Shown piece by piece: positions 36,063 to 49,452 of a stretch of DNA of 64,000 bases. Every line of letters starts with the position of its first letter. Within the stretch, counting starts at the first letter, position 1. This stretch comes from Sipunculus nudus. Taxonomy: Eukaryota; Annelida; Sipuncula; Golfingiida; Sipunculidae. The notes under the pieces were generated by a model, which saw only the letters and a list, made by a program, of their open reading frames with translations, was not told the DNA's origin and searched no databases. The stretch spans positions 9,793,508 to 9,857,507 of the forward strand of contig CM049313.1 of assembly GCA_026874595.1 (NCBI GenBank), given 5' to 3'. Position numbers and translations under genes: made by a program.

Positions 36063-39000
36063 TTTTTACTTTGTGAATTCTTGATTCTGAATTCATGTTC
36101 AAGTTCATCATTTAGGAGGCCTGTTATGACCTAACTTTTATGTAAAACTGAAAAATGTGCTGTAGTTCTTGAGTCACAGGTCAAGACAGACAAATAAACA
36201 TGTACAGTAATACAGACAGACCTGATTGAAATACCCAGTAATCATTCTCTAAAACTGAGTCCGCAAACAATATGAATATGGCTCCCAATTATCAAATTTA
36301 TGAAAATTATAACTTTTCATTTTACTGATGATTGAATTGCAATTAATAGAATAAGCAGCTCTTTATAATGATAAAGTCTACTTATGACAATTGTTTATCT
36401 ATCCCAGTGCTATTTAATGCTTGTTGACGTTTTCAATTTTATTTTTATTTTTGGGGGATCGTTAAGTAGTGAGGTATATATGCAGTCGTTCAAAACAGTG
36501 GAATTAAGAATGACACGGGTGTTTTTTTTATATAGAATTTTATATCATGTAAAATTATGGCTAAGCTTAATGGTGCATCAGATATTTTTATTATATATTT
36601 TGATATTGCAATATTTAGGAATACGCCTTGTCCATGCTGTGTGAAATATCATATCAGTTGAATTGAAATGTTTCATAAAGCTGTTGGTATGTTGTAATTT
36701 AATTTTTATCATCTAATAATGTGATTTGGAAGTTTTTTCCTGAATCAGTACTTTTAACTCTATCTAATATATTGAATTTGGATACATATATTAAAGATAG
36801 ATATGGAGTAGTGAAATGGAATCTTATCTATTGGAAAGTGAGCAAATGATGAAGAAACATTTAGTTATAGTGGTATACGTTTGAAACATTTCACCAGCTC
36901 CCGATCTTTCTGATAACTATCATAATGGTCTGTACTTTCTTGCTTGGTCAAAAAGAATAAATGCATGAAATGATACTTTTATAGTCAGTGTAGTTGTAAA
37001 ATTAGATATAAAAAAAAGAATCTCAAAAGATTGGGACCTGATATTAGAAGATATTTTATTGCAACACTTTTCATAAAGTTTTCATTCCTATAGTCTGGTG
37101 TGGAGAAAAAATAGTGCACATGGATTATTCCCTAAATGATACTGTGTACTAAGGTATATTTGCCTATTTAAGGCCTTCTGCTTAAAATTACTTTGGTTGA
37201 GCTTATTTTATTTGCCAGTTCCTTAACCAAATGTCATTTGTTTTGATCGGTGGTCTCTCCAAATTTTCTTATAATTTACTGAAAAGTACAAAGGGTGTAT
37301 CCAGATTCTTCACCAAATAATGTTTTGAATGCTTTACGTTTTGCCAAGCTCCCTACTTGCCCATGAGTAATGGTCATACTTGCCTAAGTTCAAAACTTTG
37401 TAATGAACCTGTCATGCCATTTCTCATAGTAACACCTGGATGGTGAATAAATAAACAGAAGACCCAAACCAATGTACACTTTCACTGGGAATGAACACTT
37501 ATTATAGATGCAGTGTATTATTCTTGAAAAAAGCACTGTAACTGGTATGCTCTGGTATGGACAGCATTCCAACTGACTGTTGGTGATATAACAAGGTTGT
37601 GTCAACATCACTAGCTTTTGTGGCCCCGAGTCTGCTTTCATAGATAACAAGCATGTGAACTCATATATTACACTATCCAGATTTTTTTTACTACAGGACA
37701 TAGTTAATGCTTTGCTATCATTATGACAAATACAGTAAATAATATGCTGAATATGTCACGTGCACCAACCGCATGTTATTATACAAAATGGTCACTGCAC
37801 TGTATTGGTTCCCTTAAAAGACAATGTGTGAAAAATATGACTAAGCTTTGCACATATCTCATCCTCCCTCCTCATGTGCACTCTCTACTTCACACACACA
37901 CACACACACAAATAATAAAAAGTTTGTGTTGTTGGTTCACTAATATTGGCCCAGTACACAAAGTTGTTGTTGCTTTTATCATAGAAATTTCAGTTAATTT
38001 GCTGAGCAGCCAGCCACTTCATGTGAACTAGCTCTTATGCTAAATTAGCTAATAAACATTTATATATTTATTATATCATCTTTGAATGTTAAAATGATTG
38101 ATTGTTGCATTTATACAGAGGTAATAATTTGGTGGGGGGGGTATTTATCTAGTCACTGGGTTGTATTTTATTGTAGATATATTTCATTGATTAAATTGAG
38201 ATAATTTAAGATCACTCTTCATAATGCAATCACCTATTGTATACATGATTTTTATGATGAAACATAATGCCTGCAGTTCATGTACTACATATATTAGCTT
38301 AGCAATACTTTACATCAGACCAGTTTTATTTGTATTTGATTATATGGTTGGAGGTTTACTATAATGTTAAGTTTTATGATGTATATATATTAATTTGATT
38401 TCAATAATCTTGCTGCATGGAGTGCTTTGCACCCTTATCCTTGAATATCTCTAAATGTACATAATTTCGTATATACTCTTACTCTTTTCTGTAATATACA
38501 GATCTTATGGAAGATTATATACCACTTACAAATTTATTTACCAACTGCATTTAAAGGTTTTTGGAGATGGTTAAAAGAACTTGAATTGCAAAAAAATAAA
38601 GGCTGTTATTTATTAACTATCACCTTTTTTGCAACTTTGTATTTATATTTTGCAAATACAACAGGGTGAAACATTGGTTGTATTTTAAGATTAGCTGAAC
38701 CAATGAAATTTAGCTAAAGAAAGTTTGACAAAAATATTTTCTTAGCAATATATGTTTAATCATGGTCATTTTCAGTACATATCATTAGCAGTTAGCTACA
38801 GTTATATGTTTGCAAATAAAACGTAAATTACACATCATAGTTATATACCCACTGATGACGCCCTAGCTTATGTACTGCAGAGTGGATGTGTGAATCTACA
38901 GGGTTTGGATTACCATCTTTCAATAAATGATATACAAAAGATCATCTTGTTATATTTTTTATTGTTCTGTAACACATTTGTTTGTCCTCATTTCCAATTC

Positions 39001-41119
39001 TAAAATGGAGGACATTTATTTCCATTGCTTCATCTGTCACATTTTTTTTTAACTGGAAGATGACATTTAAAAAATAAAAAAAATGATTGTAAATGATTAA
39101 ATAGATTCCCTTAGAATTGTAAAGATGGGATTTCAGTTCCACCAAAAGTCTGTCAACTTCAAATATCTTTCTCATATACTTGTCCAGATAATATACTGAG
39201 GCCCAAGTAGGGCACATAGATTCCTTTGGTTTGCTGTAAAAGTTGAAACGGACGAGTTTCAAATACACGTAGACCTTCATGATTGTAAGTGCAAGTGCTT
39301 TTAAAGTGACATGTAGGAGCAGTAACCAGCATCTGTTGATTGGTTGAAATATGTTAAATTAAAAGAGAGTGAGGCATGGGTAATTATTACAATGCAGGTC
39401 CAATACATTTGGTTGCATTCCTTTTAAGACATTTTCTGATCAAGCTAATAAAACAACTTTGTTCAGCAGATAGTCTTATACACTAATTTATACAGTATAT
39501 ACCCAACAATCTTACACACCAATTTGTTCTGTACATGCTTAACGGTCTTATACACCAAATTATACTGTTTGTGCGGGCTTAGGTTGGTTATACTTGTTAA
39601 TATACATGAGTGAATGTTTGACTGGCAATCAACAGTAGTATATATTTAAGGGGGGAACCTTACCAGCAGAATTCAGTCTCTTCAAATACACAGTATTGTG
39701 AGAAGTTTTAGTTTACATTTGGCCCTTCAGATAAACAAGTACATAATCTGCACAAATATCATTCATTCTCGACTTCAACATCACAGGGCTCTACATTAAC
39801 AGTGAACCACTAATCCTAAGGGCAAGTAATAGTTCTATGAAATGGTGGTAGGGCAACCAAAAATTGGATCCTTAAATGGGCCAAATCACCTATAAAGCAT
39901 GTTGAATTAACACTAAAAATAGCTTGTACCCTTTAAAATAAATTTGTACCTGCCAAAATATTGCCCTGAAAGTGTTTGCTTAATCCTATAAACAAGTGTT
40001 AAAAACAGTGGTGGTGTGTATGATGTAAGCATGATGGCAGGTGTAAACATAAACACAGTGCCTGCATCACCAGGCCACAATACGTGTCAATCAGGAGATG
40101 CCCTGACTTGGCCTAAAAATGTAAGACCTTCCCACTGGCTGAAACATTGTGTGTTGCGGCTCACAATCAGACCTCCAGAATGGTGGACTTTGTTTGGTAA
40201 ACAGATGCACACGGACTGTGTTTACCAACACGCAGAGCCATAACAAGGTGTTAAACAGCTGTATGCGAGGTACTGAGACTGTGTGTATGGATGGTTTAGC
40301 CCCGAAACATTTATATAAAGTAAAGCTCAACTGATAGTGTGAAAGAATAGGCATAATATTGCTCCCGATTATGTCCCTTTTAAATTAACTTGCCTGACTG
40401 GGCAAGTTGGTTGAACATGAACCTTTTCATAAAGGCTTTAATCTTAGCTAATCTTCAGATAGCCATATTCTTTCTTGGAGAAATGAATTACTCTTTATTT
40501 TTATTTCCTTAATGTGTATCTGTTAAGTAACTAAAGAGAAATATGATTAAGAAAACCAAGTTTGAACATGATTATTATCTGACATGTTTATGGTCAATAA
40601 AACAAGCAACATACACCATCATGTTGAACATACTCTGTGTTTGTGACCACTGATTTAAAGCAGCGCAAGTAAAAATTCATGTGGGGCAAGTAATATCTAG
40701 ATGTTACTTCCCGACTGGCACTGTCAAAAGTGAATGTCGAACTCTGCAACCACGGGTCACAGGTTATATGCTCATGAATCTGGGACTTTACAGTTAATGA
40801 CTCACAGATGTGGTGGTAGTTTTTGCTGTCTGTGAAAACTGCCAAGTCTGTAAACACAGCTATTTATTTCTAGCTAAGAACCAGAATGGAGGTATAAATG
40901 TTGTTCAAAATGGATCATGCAACACCACTCCGATATCATTCTCTGCCACTGACTGTTCTCTTTCCTCACAGACATTTTGCTTCAGCTAGGGCCCTCTTTC
41001 TACCCAGAAAGGCGGCAATACTAGCCCCTGCCAGGAGGTAATGTTATTACCTGTGTTTACTTTTCAGTTTCATAAGGATTACTCAGAAATCCTGTAAGAT
41101 TTTAATTGAAACATAAAGG
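36063..41119. other. No gene seen
   Basis: Five kilobases without a supported exon. It has a (CA)n run at 37893-37910, a 36-base unit repeated three times at about 39474-39580 (TCTTATACACCAATTTATAC type, starts at 39474, 39510 and 39546), and G-rich and C-rich spots. A minus-strand open frame of 112 codons at 38942-39280 has no recognisable domain, no supporting splice sites and may be chance. Confidence 0.55.
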
Positions 41120-41143
41120 CCCTTACCGAAAATTTTTATAAGT

Positions 41144-41512
41144 GCCATATATGTGAACGTTATATGGCACATATAAGGCACATATATGTGCCATATATGT
41201 CCCTTATATCCAACCTTATAACTCCCATATATGTCACATATATGTCAGGTATATGGATTTTATATGCAAATTAGGTAGGAGCCTTATATGTCACATATAT
41301 GGGCCTTATATGTGGCTTATAAGGCTTCCACATATAGGTCCCCTATAACTCCCATATATGTCCCATATATGTGCCTTATAACTCCCATATATGTCCCATA
41401 TATGTGCCTTATAACTCCCATATATGTCCCATATATGTGACATATATGGGACTTATAAGTGCCATATATGTCCCTTATAAGCGACATATAACTCACATAT
41501 AAGTCCAGTGTA
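41144..41512. repeat. CATATATG palindromic array, left arm
   Basis: Tandem units of about 33 bases, ATAACTCCCATATATG then TCCCATATATGTGCCTT, repeated almost exactly at 41348-41440, plus shorter variants on either side. The array is nearly self-complementary, so both strands give similar pseudo-open frames. Confidence 0.88.
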
Positions 41513-41871
41513 TGCACCTTCTGTGCTGTTTGTCAATAGCTCAGTTACTGTCTGTTGTATGTTCTGTTTTGAAAGGTGTTTACCTTTTTCTTTATTTCAC
41601 AAGGAATTACAGTTGATGTTAGAAATTAAGGTTTGTGTGTGTGTGTGTTTGTGTGGTGAGCTTCCTGCACTGTGCAATTCCTTGGAATCAAAGCTGGCCT
41701 GCAGTCACACTGGGGGTCATCAACTTCAGACAGTCATATGGACTCAAACACATGAAACATAAAAGTATGAAAACACAGTATCCAAAATAAATGTTTATTT
41801 ACACATTTGTAAACTGAAAATAATATTTTCATAAGATTTTAAAACTGGTTCAGTCAGATTTGAGAGTCTTG

Positions 41872-43434
41872 TCATTTTAGGGAATGAAGGCTGGAAGGAA
41901 ATATACACCCTTGCCACACTCCAAATCCTTTTCCGTCTATTCCTGTTTGACCTGTAAAAACAAATGTTACCAGTCTAAGTATACACATATAGTCATAATT
42001 GCTCACATTAATTATTTAATTAAATAAGCTTAAAGATAATCTTTTCACATTGATGCTTAGTATTGCTTTTCTTAACATTAACATTAGTTTACCTTATCTG
42101 GAGGCAACACACAAGTCAAAAAAAAAAAAAAAAATTATTTCACTGAAAGTACATTGTTCTCTATCTAGGGGTTTTTAATGTTCTGAAAATATGCCTGTTT
42201 AACATTTAGGATTATAAGTAAATAGAGTTGGACTTCTCAATTACTAACACAGGAAGAGTTTTCCAGTTTATATACAGTATATATACAAATAATACAGATT
42301 ATCAAATATACTGGTCACAGGACAGACACTGTGGCCTTAAGATGCTTGTAGGTTCAGAAAGTAGGTTACTCAGTTGCAACAATTTTAACATGTAAGCAGT
42401 TATAATATATAAATGTTAACACCAATTTTTACTTCAAATATTGTATGCTCCAGCTATTTGATAAAAAAAAACTTACAAATCATAACATTGCCCATTTGCT
42501 AAAAGATTTAAATGTTGCTTTATATAATAAACTGAATATGCTTACCAGACAATTTTTGCAAGGGCTGGAGATATCTAGGCTATTCTTATACTTTCACCAC
42601 CATTTCTTCATTCTGGTTCTAAGAAAAGTAAAGAAACCAAATCATAGAAACAAATGTTGTTGAAATAAATAATTAAGAACTTGGAGTCTTGCATATTTTT
42701 GACATTTAAGTAGACAAATGGACTAAAAAAGGGCCTCACATCAAATCATAGAACTAAAACAGTACATCAATGATATATTGGATTTCAGTAATGTTAAAAA
42801 TGACATCTTGACCTTTAATGGTGAAATGGCACTAGGAAATCATTCAAGGTGGACCAAAAAAATCCACTTTTGATTGACCTGTAAATTGAACCAGATTTGA
42901 TTTCTTTTTGGGAATCAAAATAGTACCTACTGAAATCATCCTTAGTGAAACAAATTCCCAAATTATCATGCTTTTCCTTTTGTAAAATGTACACCCAACT
43001 ACAAATAGCATCACTAAAAAGGGCATGTTCTTAGCTTTATGTTGATGTATAGAACATGCACATTGTCACTAAATAGAGGCAACAGCTTTAGCTTTTCACA
43101 GGAGCTGGTATTTTGTAAATATGGACCACCTAAAGGAGAATGAAACACATAATTGTGTATTTTCAGGGCAAAACAAGATGAGTGAAAGTCATCTTAATAC
43201 TATCACTGATTTAAACTTGCAAAAAGAACTTAAATAAAGCAAGAGTACTCACCAATGAGACACTTTTCAGCTATAAATTCCCTTTCTGGTTGACAAACCC
43301 AGCTTGTTCCAAATATGATCCCAACGGTTACCGGATGTTGTCATTCACACAGGAATGCAATCTCTTTGTCCCGGGGAACACAGCAAGTAAGCTGAGACAG
43401 CTAGCAAGACCTTGGCCTTATCAGTAACAGTCAT
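41872..43434 (-). pseudogene. Possible small cysteine-rich secreted protein gene, frame disrupted
   Basis: Read on the minus strand, an ATG in a CCACCATGA context (43434) opens a frame with a hydrophobic stretch VLLAVSAYLLC, but it stops at 43345. A second frame in the same stretch carries WVCQPEREF and EKC to a consensus donor ATTG/gtgagt (43253). The next acceptor (ttctcctttag, exon from 43129) continues in phase with GGPYLQ and NTSSC; a weak donor T/gtgaaa there leads in phase to a last exon at 41951-41872 with GIDGKGFGVWQGC and a TGA stop, then AATAAA 75 bases on (41799-41794). A frameshift or stop separates the leader from the rest. No family is recognised. The phase agreement is suggestive, not proof. 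Confidence 0.25.
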
Positions 43435-44490
43435 GGTGGGGGGGGGGGGGGGGGGGGGAGGGATGTTACATATATCTGTGAATACAGTATTACTACTCAT
43501 TACTGAGCCTGAAGAATTCTGGTTATTGTCACTATAAGGATGCGGACATTTGTTTTTGTAAAATAACAATGCTTTGATAAATATTGTTGATTTTGTATGG
43601 CAATATTTTACAGCTGGAAGGCAGGTGTGTTTTAGCTGTTAGAAATATATAATTATAAATCCAATGAAATATTAGAATAATGTTTAGGGTTTACCATAAT
43701 AAGTCAGTAGCATACCACATCAATACCCAATGTTCTGTATTTATGAACTAGTTATTAGTGGTAATGGGTTTCTGTAGTACTTGTATATAAACTACATTCC
43801 AAATGAAATAATGTTTCTTATAATATATCAATGCCACAAAATATTAACAATATGTATTTATATATTGTGTTTTGATTAAATGATCTTTTTCTGCATGAAT
43901 ACTAGTGTTAAATGTTTATATCACTTAAGGAATAAATCAGAAAAAAAGTAGCAGAATATAATTCCTAATTATTAGTATCATTTTTTAATATACCTAAAAT
44001 TCTGAGAAAGCTGGTTATTTTGACCCCCATATTACCATACTTCTTTATTATTTATTCAGTTTAATTCATTTTGTTTGAAAAACATAAAGAGTTGGGACTT
44101 AGAAGTTTCTGCAGCATTTTTGTTCCCTTCGAAAATTTCTAAGTCCTATCTTGTAGCACACTAAGCCTCAAAGTATATAAACATATAACTGACATATAAC
44201 TGACATATACAGAGCTCCTTCATGTGCATGCTACCTAACATCTCCCATACAAGTCACATATAACTGAAATATAGAGAATAACTTTAAGTGTGACTCCCTT
44301 ATAGCTGACATATAACAAACATACAACTCCCTTATAACTGACATATAACAATGCCTGGCTAAACATATAGCTGCAATATAAATATAACTCACATACACAG
44401 CACTTATATGGGAAATATAAGGGACATATAAGGCCCTTATATGGGACATATAAGGCACATATATGCGAGTACTTTTCATTTTCGTAAGGG

Positions 44491-44758
44491 AGTTGGTTGT
44501 TCTACCTTCAGAAAAAAATAATGTTAATTTTGGTGTTAGAGTTAGTTGCAGGATTTCTTTTCCCCTGGAGATCACCTTTTCCATGAAGGAATAACTAAAA
44601 TTTGTTCTGATGATTGGTCCATTGCATGCTTTTATCAGCCGTAGGTGCAGAGCAGGGATAATATCAGATTATGACAATATTCAAACTTTCTTAAAATCTT
44701 TGAAATATTTTGTATTTTTGAGGCCTTAAAAGTGCTTCAGTTTAGCCCAATAAAAAAA
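44491..44758. other. Spacer between repeats
   Basis: Short sequence between the foldback element and the minus-strand family-1 copy; TTTGAGGCCTTAAAAG at about 44717 resembles internal family-1 text, so it may be a fragment. Confidence 0.4.
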
Positions 44759-46664
44759 CAAGGGACCTATGGGTCACTGTGCTCAGCTGACGTTAACCTT
44801 GAAGGTAAAAATCTAAAATAATATCAAATGGAGATAAAGTGTAAGAGGAAGAGGTAATAAAGGCCATGGTTGGTTTATATGATTGGTTTGTATTGATGAG
44901 CAAGAAATTGTTGCAAAAAATATTTTGTGACCTGACCATGTGTTCCCTAATGCTGAAACTAAAGCATGTGAGCAGTTTGTGAACAAATGATCTGTACTAT
45001 TACCATGATCATTAGTTGGTTTTTCGATTAACTGTTGACATTTCAGTAGTTTACACATTTGTTCAATTGAATCTATTTTTTTGTATAATATATATTATTA
45101 AATATATATGTATTTTTTTAATTAAATGTATTGAAATATAGCTAATTAACAACATAAAACAGGGCAAACAAAGCCTGATCTCAAATTCTGCTGAGGCAGG
45201 AAAATAATGAACAAATGTTTGTATTAAATCCTCATTTTTTTATCACATCAATTATTTTCTAGTTTAAGTTTATATTTCTATACATTTCAAATTTAACATA
45301 TATATCTGAATATAAAAGTTGATTCATAATTCTCAATTGCATCATCATAAATCTCAATCTTGTCAGATAACACCACATCATGCATACAAATGTTTATTTA
45401 TTTTTTACCACAAAATATATCTTTTAAATCTGCAAACCAATAAATATCTAAAAATAATACTTGATTTAGATTTCACAATTTTTAATTGTTTTTAATTGTG
45501 TCTTTATTTATCCATAATGTGCTTCATATTTTACAATAATTTAAGCATACTGATTGGGTTCAATTATATTTGTTAAAATCATTTAAAAGAAAATTGATTT
45601 CTTTAAAAATGCTACATTACACAACATTGCATCTTCTGGATTACACCTTGAATTATTTTTTTCAAGGAAAGTTTTTGCATATCGTAGTGGAAACAGCATT
45701 ACAATTAAGGAGATACAGTGAAAACAATAACAATACTGCATAACACTTGGTGGGTTGGGTTGGGGGGGGGGGGGGTGATTGGGGTGGTGATATGAGAATA
45801 ACTGTACACCTGTCACAGCAGGGGATCTCCCCCAGTGACTGTAACAAATCAGAAACCCTGGCATAGCTGACTTCTAGTGACCTGGAGTGGGACCCTGCAT
45901 CTGTAATCTGTAATCAAAGCAAATGACTACAATAGAGCCTCAAGAAAAAAATCAATAACTAGCTTAATTTTCAAGCTTTTACTTCCAAATTTCAGATTTA
46001 AACAAATTAAATATTTATGTTTACATGATGTGAAAATTAAATCAATGGTACTTACAGGAAAAAAAACGTGCCATGGTCAAAGTTGGGCAAAATTTAAGGT
46101 ACTGATTTTATTTTTATGCTAATTACTTAAAAAATTTACAAAATTCAGATCTAATTTTGGGTAAACAATTGAATCTTAATTAAACATAGTTATATACTTG
46201 GGAAAATAGACTCTAGTTTCAAAATTTTTCATGTTAAGTGAGTAAATATTTTTCCTGATTTTTTACAAAGTCCATTATGTTTGGGCCCATAACTTAAAGA
46301 ATTAATACTTAACAGACTTAATTTCTGGCATGTACATAGGAACTATATAGAAGAATATTTATGGTTTATATGAGGAAAAACAGATGAGTGGTTTTGATAT
46401 TAGGCAGTCCTGAAGTGTGAAAATAGGATTTTAATAAAAAATTGAGGTTTTTCCTTAATTTCTCAAAGGAACGAAGTTGCAAAGACCCAGTTTTCGGCTT
46501 GGTAGGAGATCTTGGGGACATCTAACATTATGCTGAATTTTGGATTCCTAGGTCTTACGGTTTCAAAACGTGCCACATCTACGGACGGACGGACGGACAG
46601 ACGGACGGACGACAGACAATGGACCATGACTATAGCTCAGATGACTTATAGCCAGCTGAGCTAA
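44759..46664 (-). mobile_element. Helentron-like family 1b copy, minus strand
   Basis: On the minus strand it starts TTAGCTCAGCTGGC (46664 downward), with GTCC/GTCT repeats at about 46619-46582 followed by text matching 33530-34100. It ends TCAGCTGAGCACAGTGACC, an imperfect palindrome and CTTG (44762-44759) before a T-run. A G-run at 45762-45775 lies inside. No transposase frame. Confidence 0.77.
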
Positions 46665-46726
46665 CTACTGGCGTGAGAAATAGGCCCTGTAAATTCAAGT
46701 GAAAGTGGCCCAAATTTAACAACTTT

Positions 46727-46910
46727 GGCCCACTTGCACCAAAATTTTATCCACACTATCTGTCCACAGGCACCAATATTCCATCCACATTATCTGCCTA
46801 CAGGCACCAATATTCCATCCACACTATCTGCCTACAGGCACCAATATTCCATCAACACCATCTGCCCATGCACAGGCACCAATATTTCGTCCACACTATC
46901 TGCACACAGT
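46727..46910. repeat. Short 34-bp minisatellite, sister of the 16-18 kb array
   Basis: Four to five units of 34 bases, ACAGGCACCAATATTCCATC then CACACTATCTGCCT. Period and word order (ACAGGCA-CCAAT-...-TCCACAC-AT-TGCC) match the larger array 29 kb away but most positions outside these words differ. Confidence 0.85.
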
Positions 46911-49452
46911 ACTCTGCAATCTATCCTTTAGTTCATTTATTGTCCCAATATTCCCTTGTTCATTGGTGTAGTGTTTGTATTTGACTATTCGGCCCATATT
47001 CCCTATGTTAAATCATGCATATGTGACTGCACATTTGTTAATATTCCTCGAAGTCCTTCCTGGATTCTGATCATGTGCCAGACCCACACCAAAATCTGAT
47101 TGCTTGTTCATTTGCCTATTCTAGGGCAAGATTTCATGTGGTTCTATTCATAATTGCATTGGTATTTGTTGTGTAAAAACACACACACACACAAATGGGA
47201 ATGAGCACATACCCTCCTGGCAAAGGTAACAAGAAGAACAAGAAGACAGGAAATATTTTCAGATTTAATCTTAAAATTATAATTATGCATGGTTTTGTAC
47301 AAAATGACTAGTGATACAGAACATATATATATACATAACATTGGTGATTTGTGCATTTATTAGTGCCTATAGCTACTTAAAATAGTTCAGCTTGGTATTA
47401 TAATTGCACATACTACCAGAGTAACCCATACACCTTCCATTTACTTTGTGCTCTCTTAACTACCCATGATCAAAATGAATGTGAAAATAACATAATTATC
47501 TACTTTTGTGTAATGCCACCTGACAAAAGCCTCAGCCCTGTCTAGTGTGATACCCAATGTTTCAATGCCTTTTTTTTCATGTACAAAGTCCAGATTTAAC
47601 TTTATGTAAGCAATCGCAGAGTGATTGCTAAAGTTTCAGCTTCCATAAGACAGGAAAGAGCAAGGCTTTCGTTATCTGATGATATGGACCTGTTCCATCA
47701 CAATAGCAACATCTGTATATGATGAATAAAAATGCATGCTCAGGTCTGTTATATCAAAATTAAAGGTCATCCAGTAAAACCTAGAAATTACAACCTTGAT
47801 AAAGTGGTTGCTGTGATTTGGCAGGCCTGCCAACGCAGCAGATGACCACTATATGTTAGCGTTGTGCGGAATCTGCGGATGCTTGGGGAAAAGGTCATTA
47901 CATCTGGGCCTCATAAAGTTTCCAAGCACAGGGCTTCCTGTTGCTTAAATCTGGCACTGCTCAGGGAAGACTGATAACAACATACATATGTGTATACACT
48001 TCATGGAGATTTAACATGAACAACCTTATCATGACATTTTTAAATGTTAACAGGATCAGTTTTGAAATATTTTTTGTATTAGAGTATGGCAATAGTGTGA
48101 CATTTCCCGTAAAAATTTATACATTAAAGATACTAGTTGTATAGCCATAATTATTTTTGACATACAACCTGTGATATATCCAGGTTTTAGAGTGAAAGCA
48201 AAATAACTGGCCAAAATCCCCCCCCCCTCATGAGCAGTTTCAAGAAACTGTGAGAAATAAACCTGTTGCCATGCCAACAGAAGTACTGTGTGGACAGAGT
48301 CCTGGCAAAAAAATCTATCAGCAGGTAGAGTTAGGTGGCAAGGGGACTTGTATCAGCAAAGTTTAGACTGGAATAACACTTTTTTGACCATACCCAAATT
48401 CTCAAATTATAGAAGGAGCACACCAGGTGTCATTGATTCTCTCCTGACACCTGGTGGAGATTACTGTAATTAGTGAGATCCCTACACTTCCTCTTATATA
48501 TTTTTAATTACCTAAATGCATCCAACTAAAAGTATTATGGACCTCTTAAAAGGACCCTCCTTCCCCTGGACATCATCATGGAGTGCTTTTGTGTGCCCTT
48601 GGATGGATAATGTGACCTATTCATGGACCTCTTTTAAAGTATCCATCTAACAATGTTACAGATGACATCATTTTATTTGATAACTTTTGATTCAATGCTT
48701 CTGTGCCCCAGTATGTCTATAGAATGGAATTTAGTGATCTGTGATCATGAATGTCTCCATTAGATTTAAAAACCACACTTTTAAAAGTTTAGTTTGATAT
48801 AATGTATTATTTGCAACTAGCTAAGCTTGTAGTACTAGTCATAAAACTGTTTGTTTCTATTGTGTTTCACATGCTTTTATTCTAATGAAATGAGAAGATT
48901 AAGAAGAATTATTTTTAAATGGTCAGTGAATCACAATATTTTTCAGTTTTTTTAAGACATCTAAAATTTCAAACTTAAATTAAAAAAATGAAATATCATT
49001 ACTTTTAAGGGTATATAAGTTTGTACAAACAATCTAATTTTATCCACTTTGTTCTACTCAAAATAATGATATAAATATTGAGTGGAATGTATACTGGTTG
49101 ATTCATTATTAATCAATCAAGAATTCTGTGTTAATGTTTTATGTTTCAAGTCTATAATTCTCCAGCTTGACATGGAAAATTATCCAATACTGTAATAAAT
49201 CATAAAACGGCACATGTATCAATCATCTGGTGGTTAAAAATGATTAATTACATCTGCATTGCCTATGTTTCTTTAACATTACATGTAAAAATAATAATTC
49301 AGTATCAAAATGATATCTCCTCATAAACTGATGAAAACCAAAACCACTGGAAAATATGTACACAGTGAAAACTCCTGAACCACACACTTTATATATTAAT
49401 TCACTAAACCCCCACACAGAGCCACCATCTAGATGTGGTGAATGTTATGTGG
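46911..49452. other. No gene seen
   Basis: AT-rich, no supported exon. Contains CCAGTAAAACCTAGAAATTA at about 47772, resembling a pogo-like MITE end, a perfect 14-base palindrome TGGCAGGCCTGCCA at 47819-47832 and a C-run at about 48220. Confidence 0.55.

Larger units (their letters stand above)
41120..44490. mobile_element. Foldback element with long CATATATG-rich inverted ends
   Basis: The left end CCCTTACCGAAAATTT is mirrored by GAAAATGAAAAGTAC-type text ending GTAAGGG at 44484-44490 on the other strand. Each end continues into hundreds of bases of short palindromic repeats (left 41144-41512, right about 44178-44465) built from CATATATGTGCC, CCCATATATG, TTATAAC and ACATATAAC. The two arms would pair to form a very large hairpin. 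No transposase frame was seen. The interior carries a possible minus-strand gene (41872-43434). Confidence 0.65.

Noticed and set aside
38942-39280. Minus-strand open frame of 112 codons
   Set aside because: Protein-like in places, but no family motif and no convincing splice or polyadenylation context; chance is plausible in 64 kb.
40016-40354. Overlapping frames on both strands in a slightly GC-richer patch
   Set aside because: Both are under 90 codons with no motif; no promoter or splice support.
44231-44584. Minus-strand open frame of 117 codons rich in SHIxALYVxYIS
   Set aside because: Produced by the palindromic ACATATAA array of the foldback arm; the other arm gives a similar pseudo-protein.
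47819-47832. Perfect palindrome TGGCAGGCCTGCCA
   Set aside because: Single occurrence, without neighbouring element ends; could be chance or a MITE remnant.
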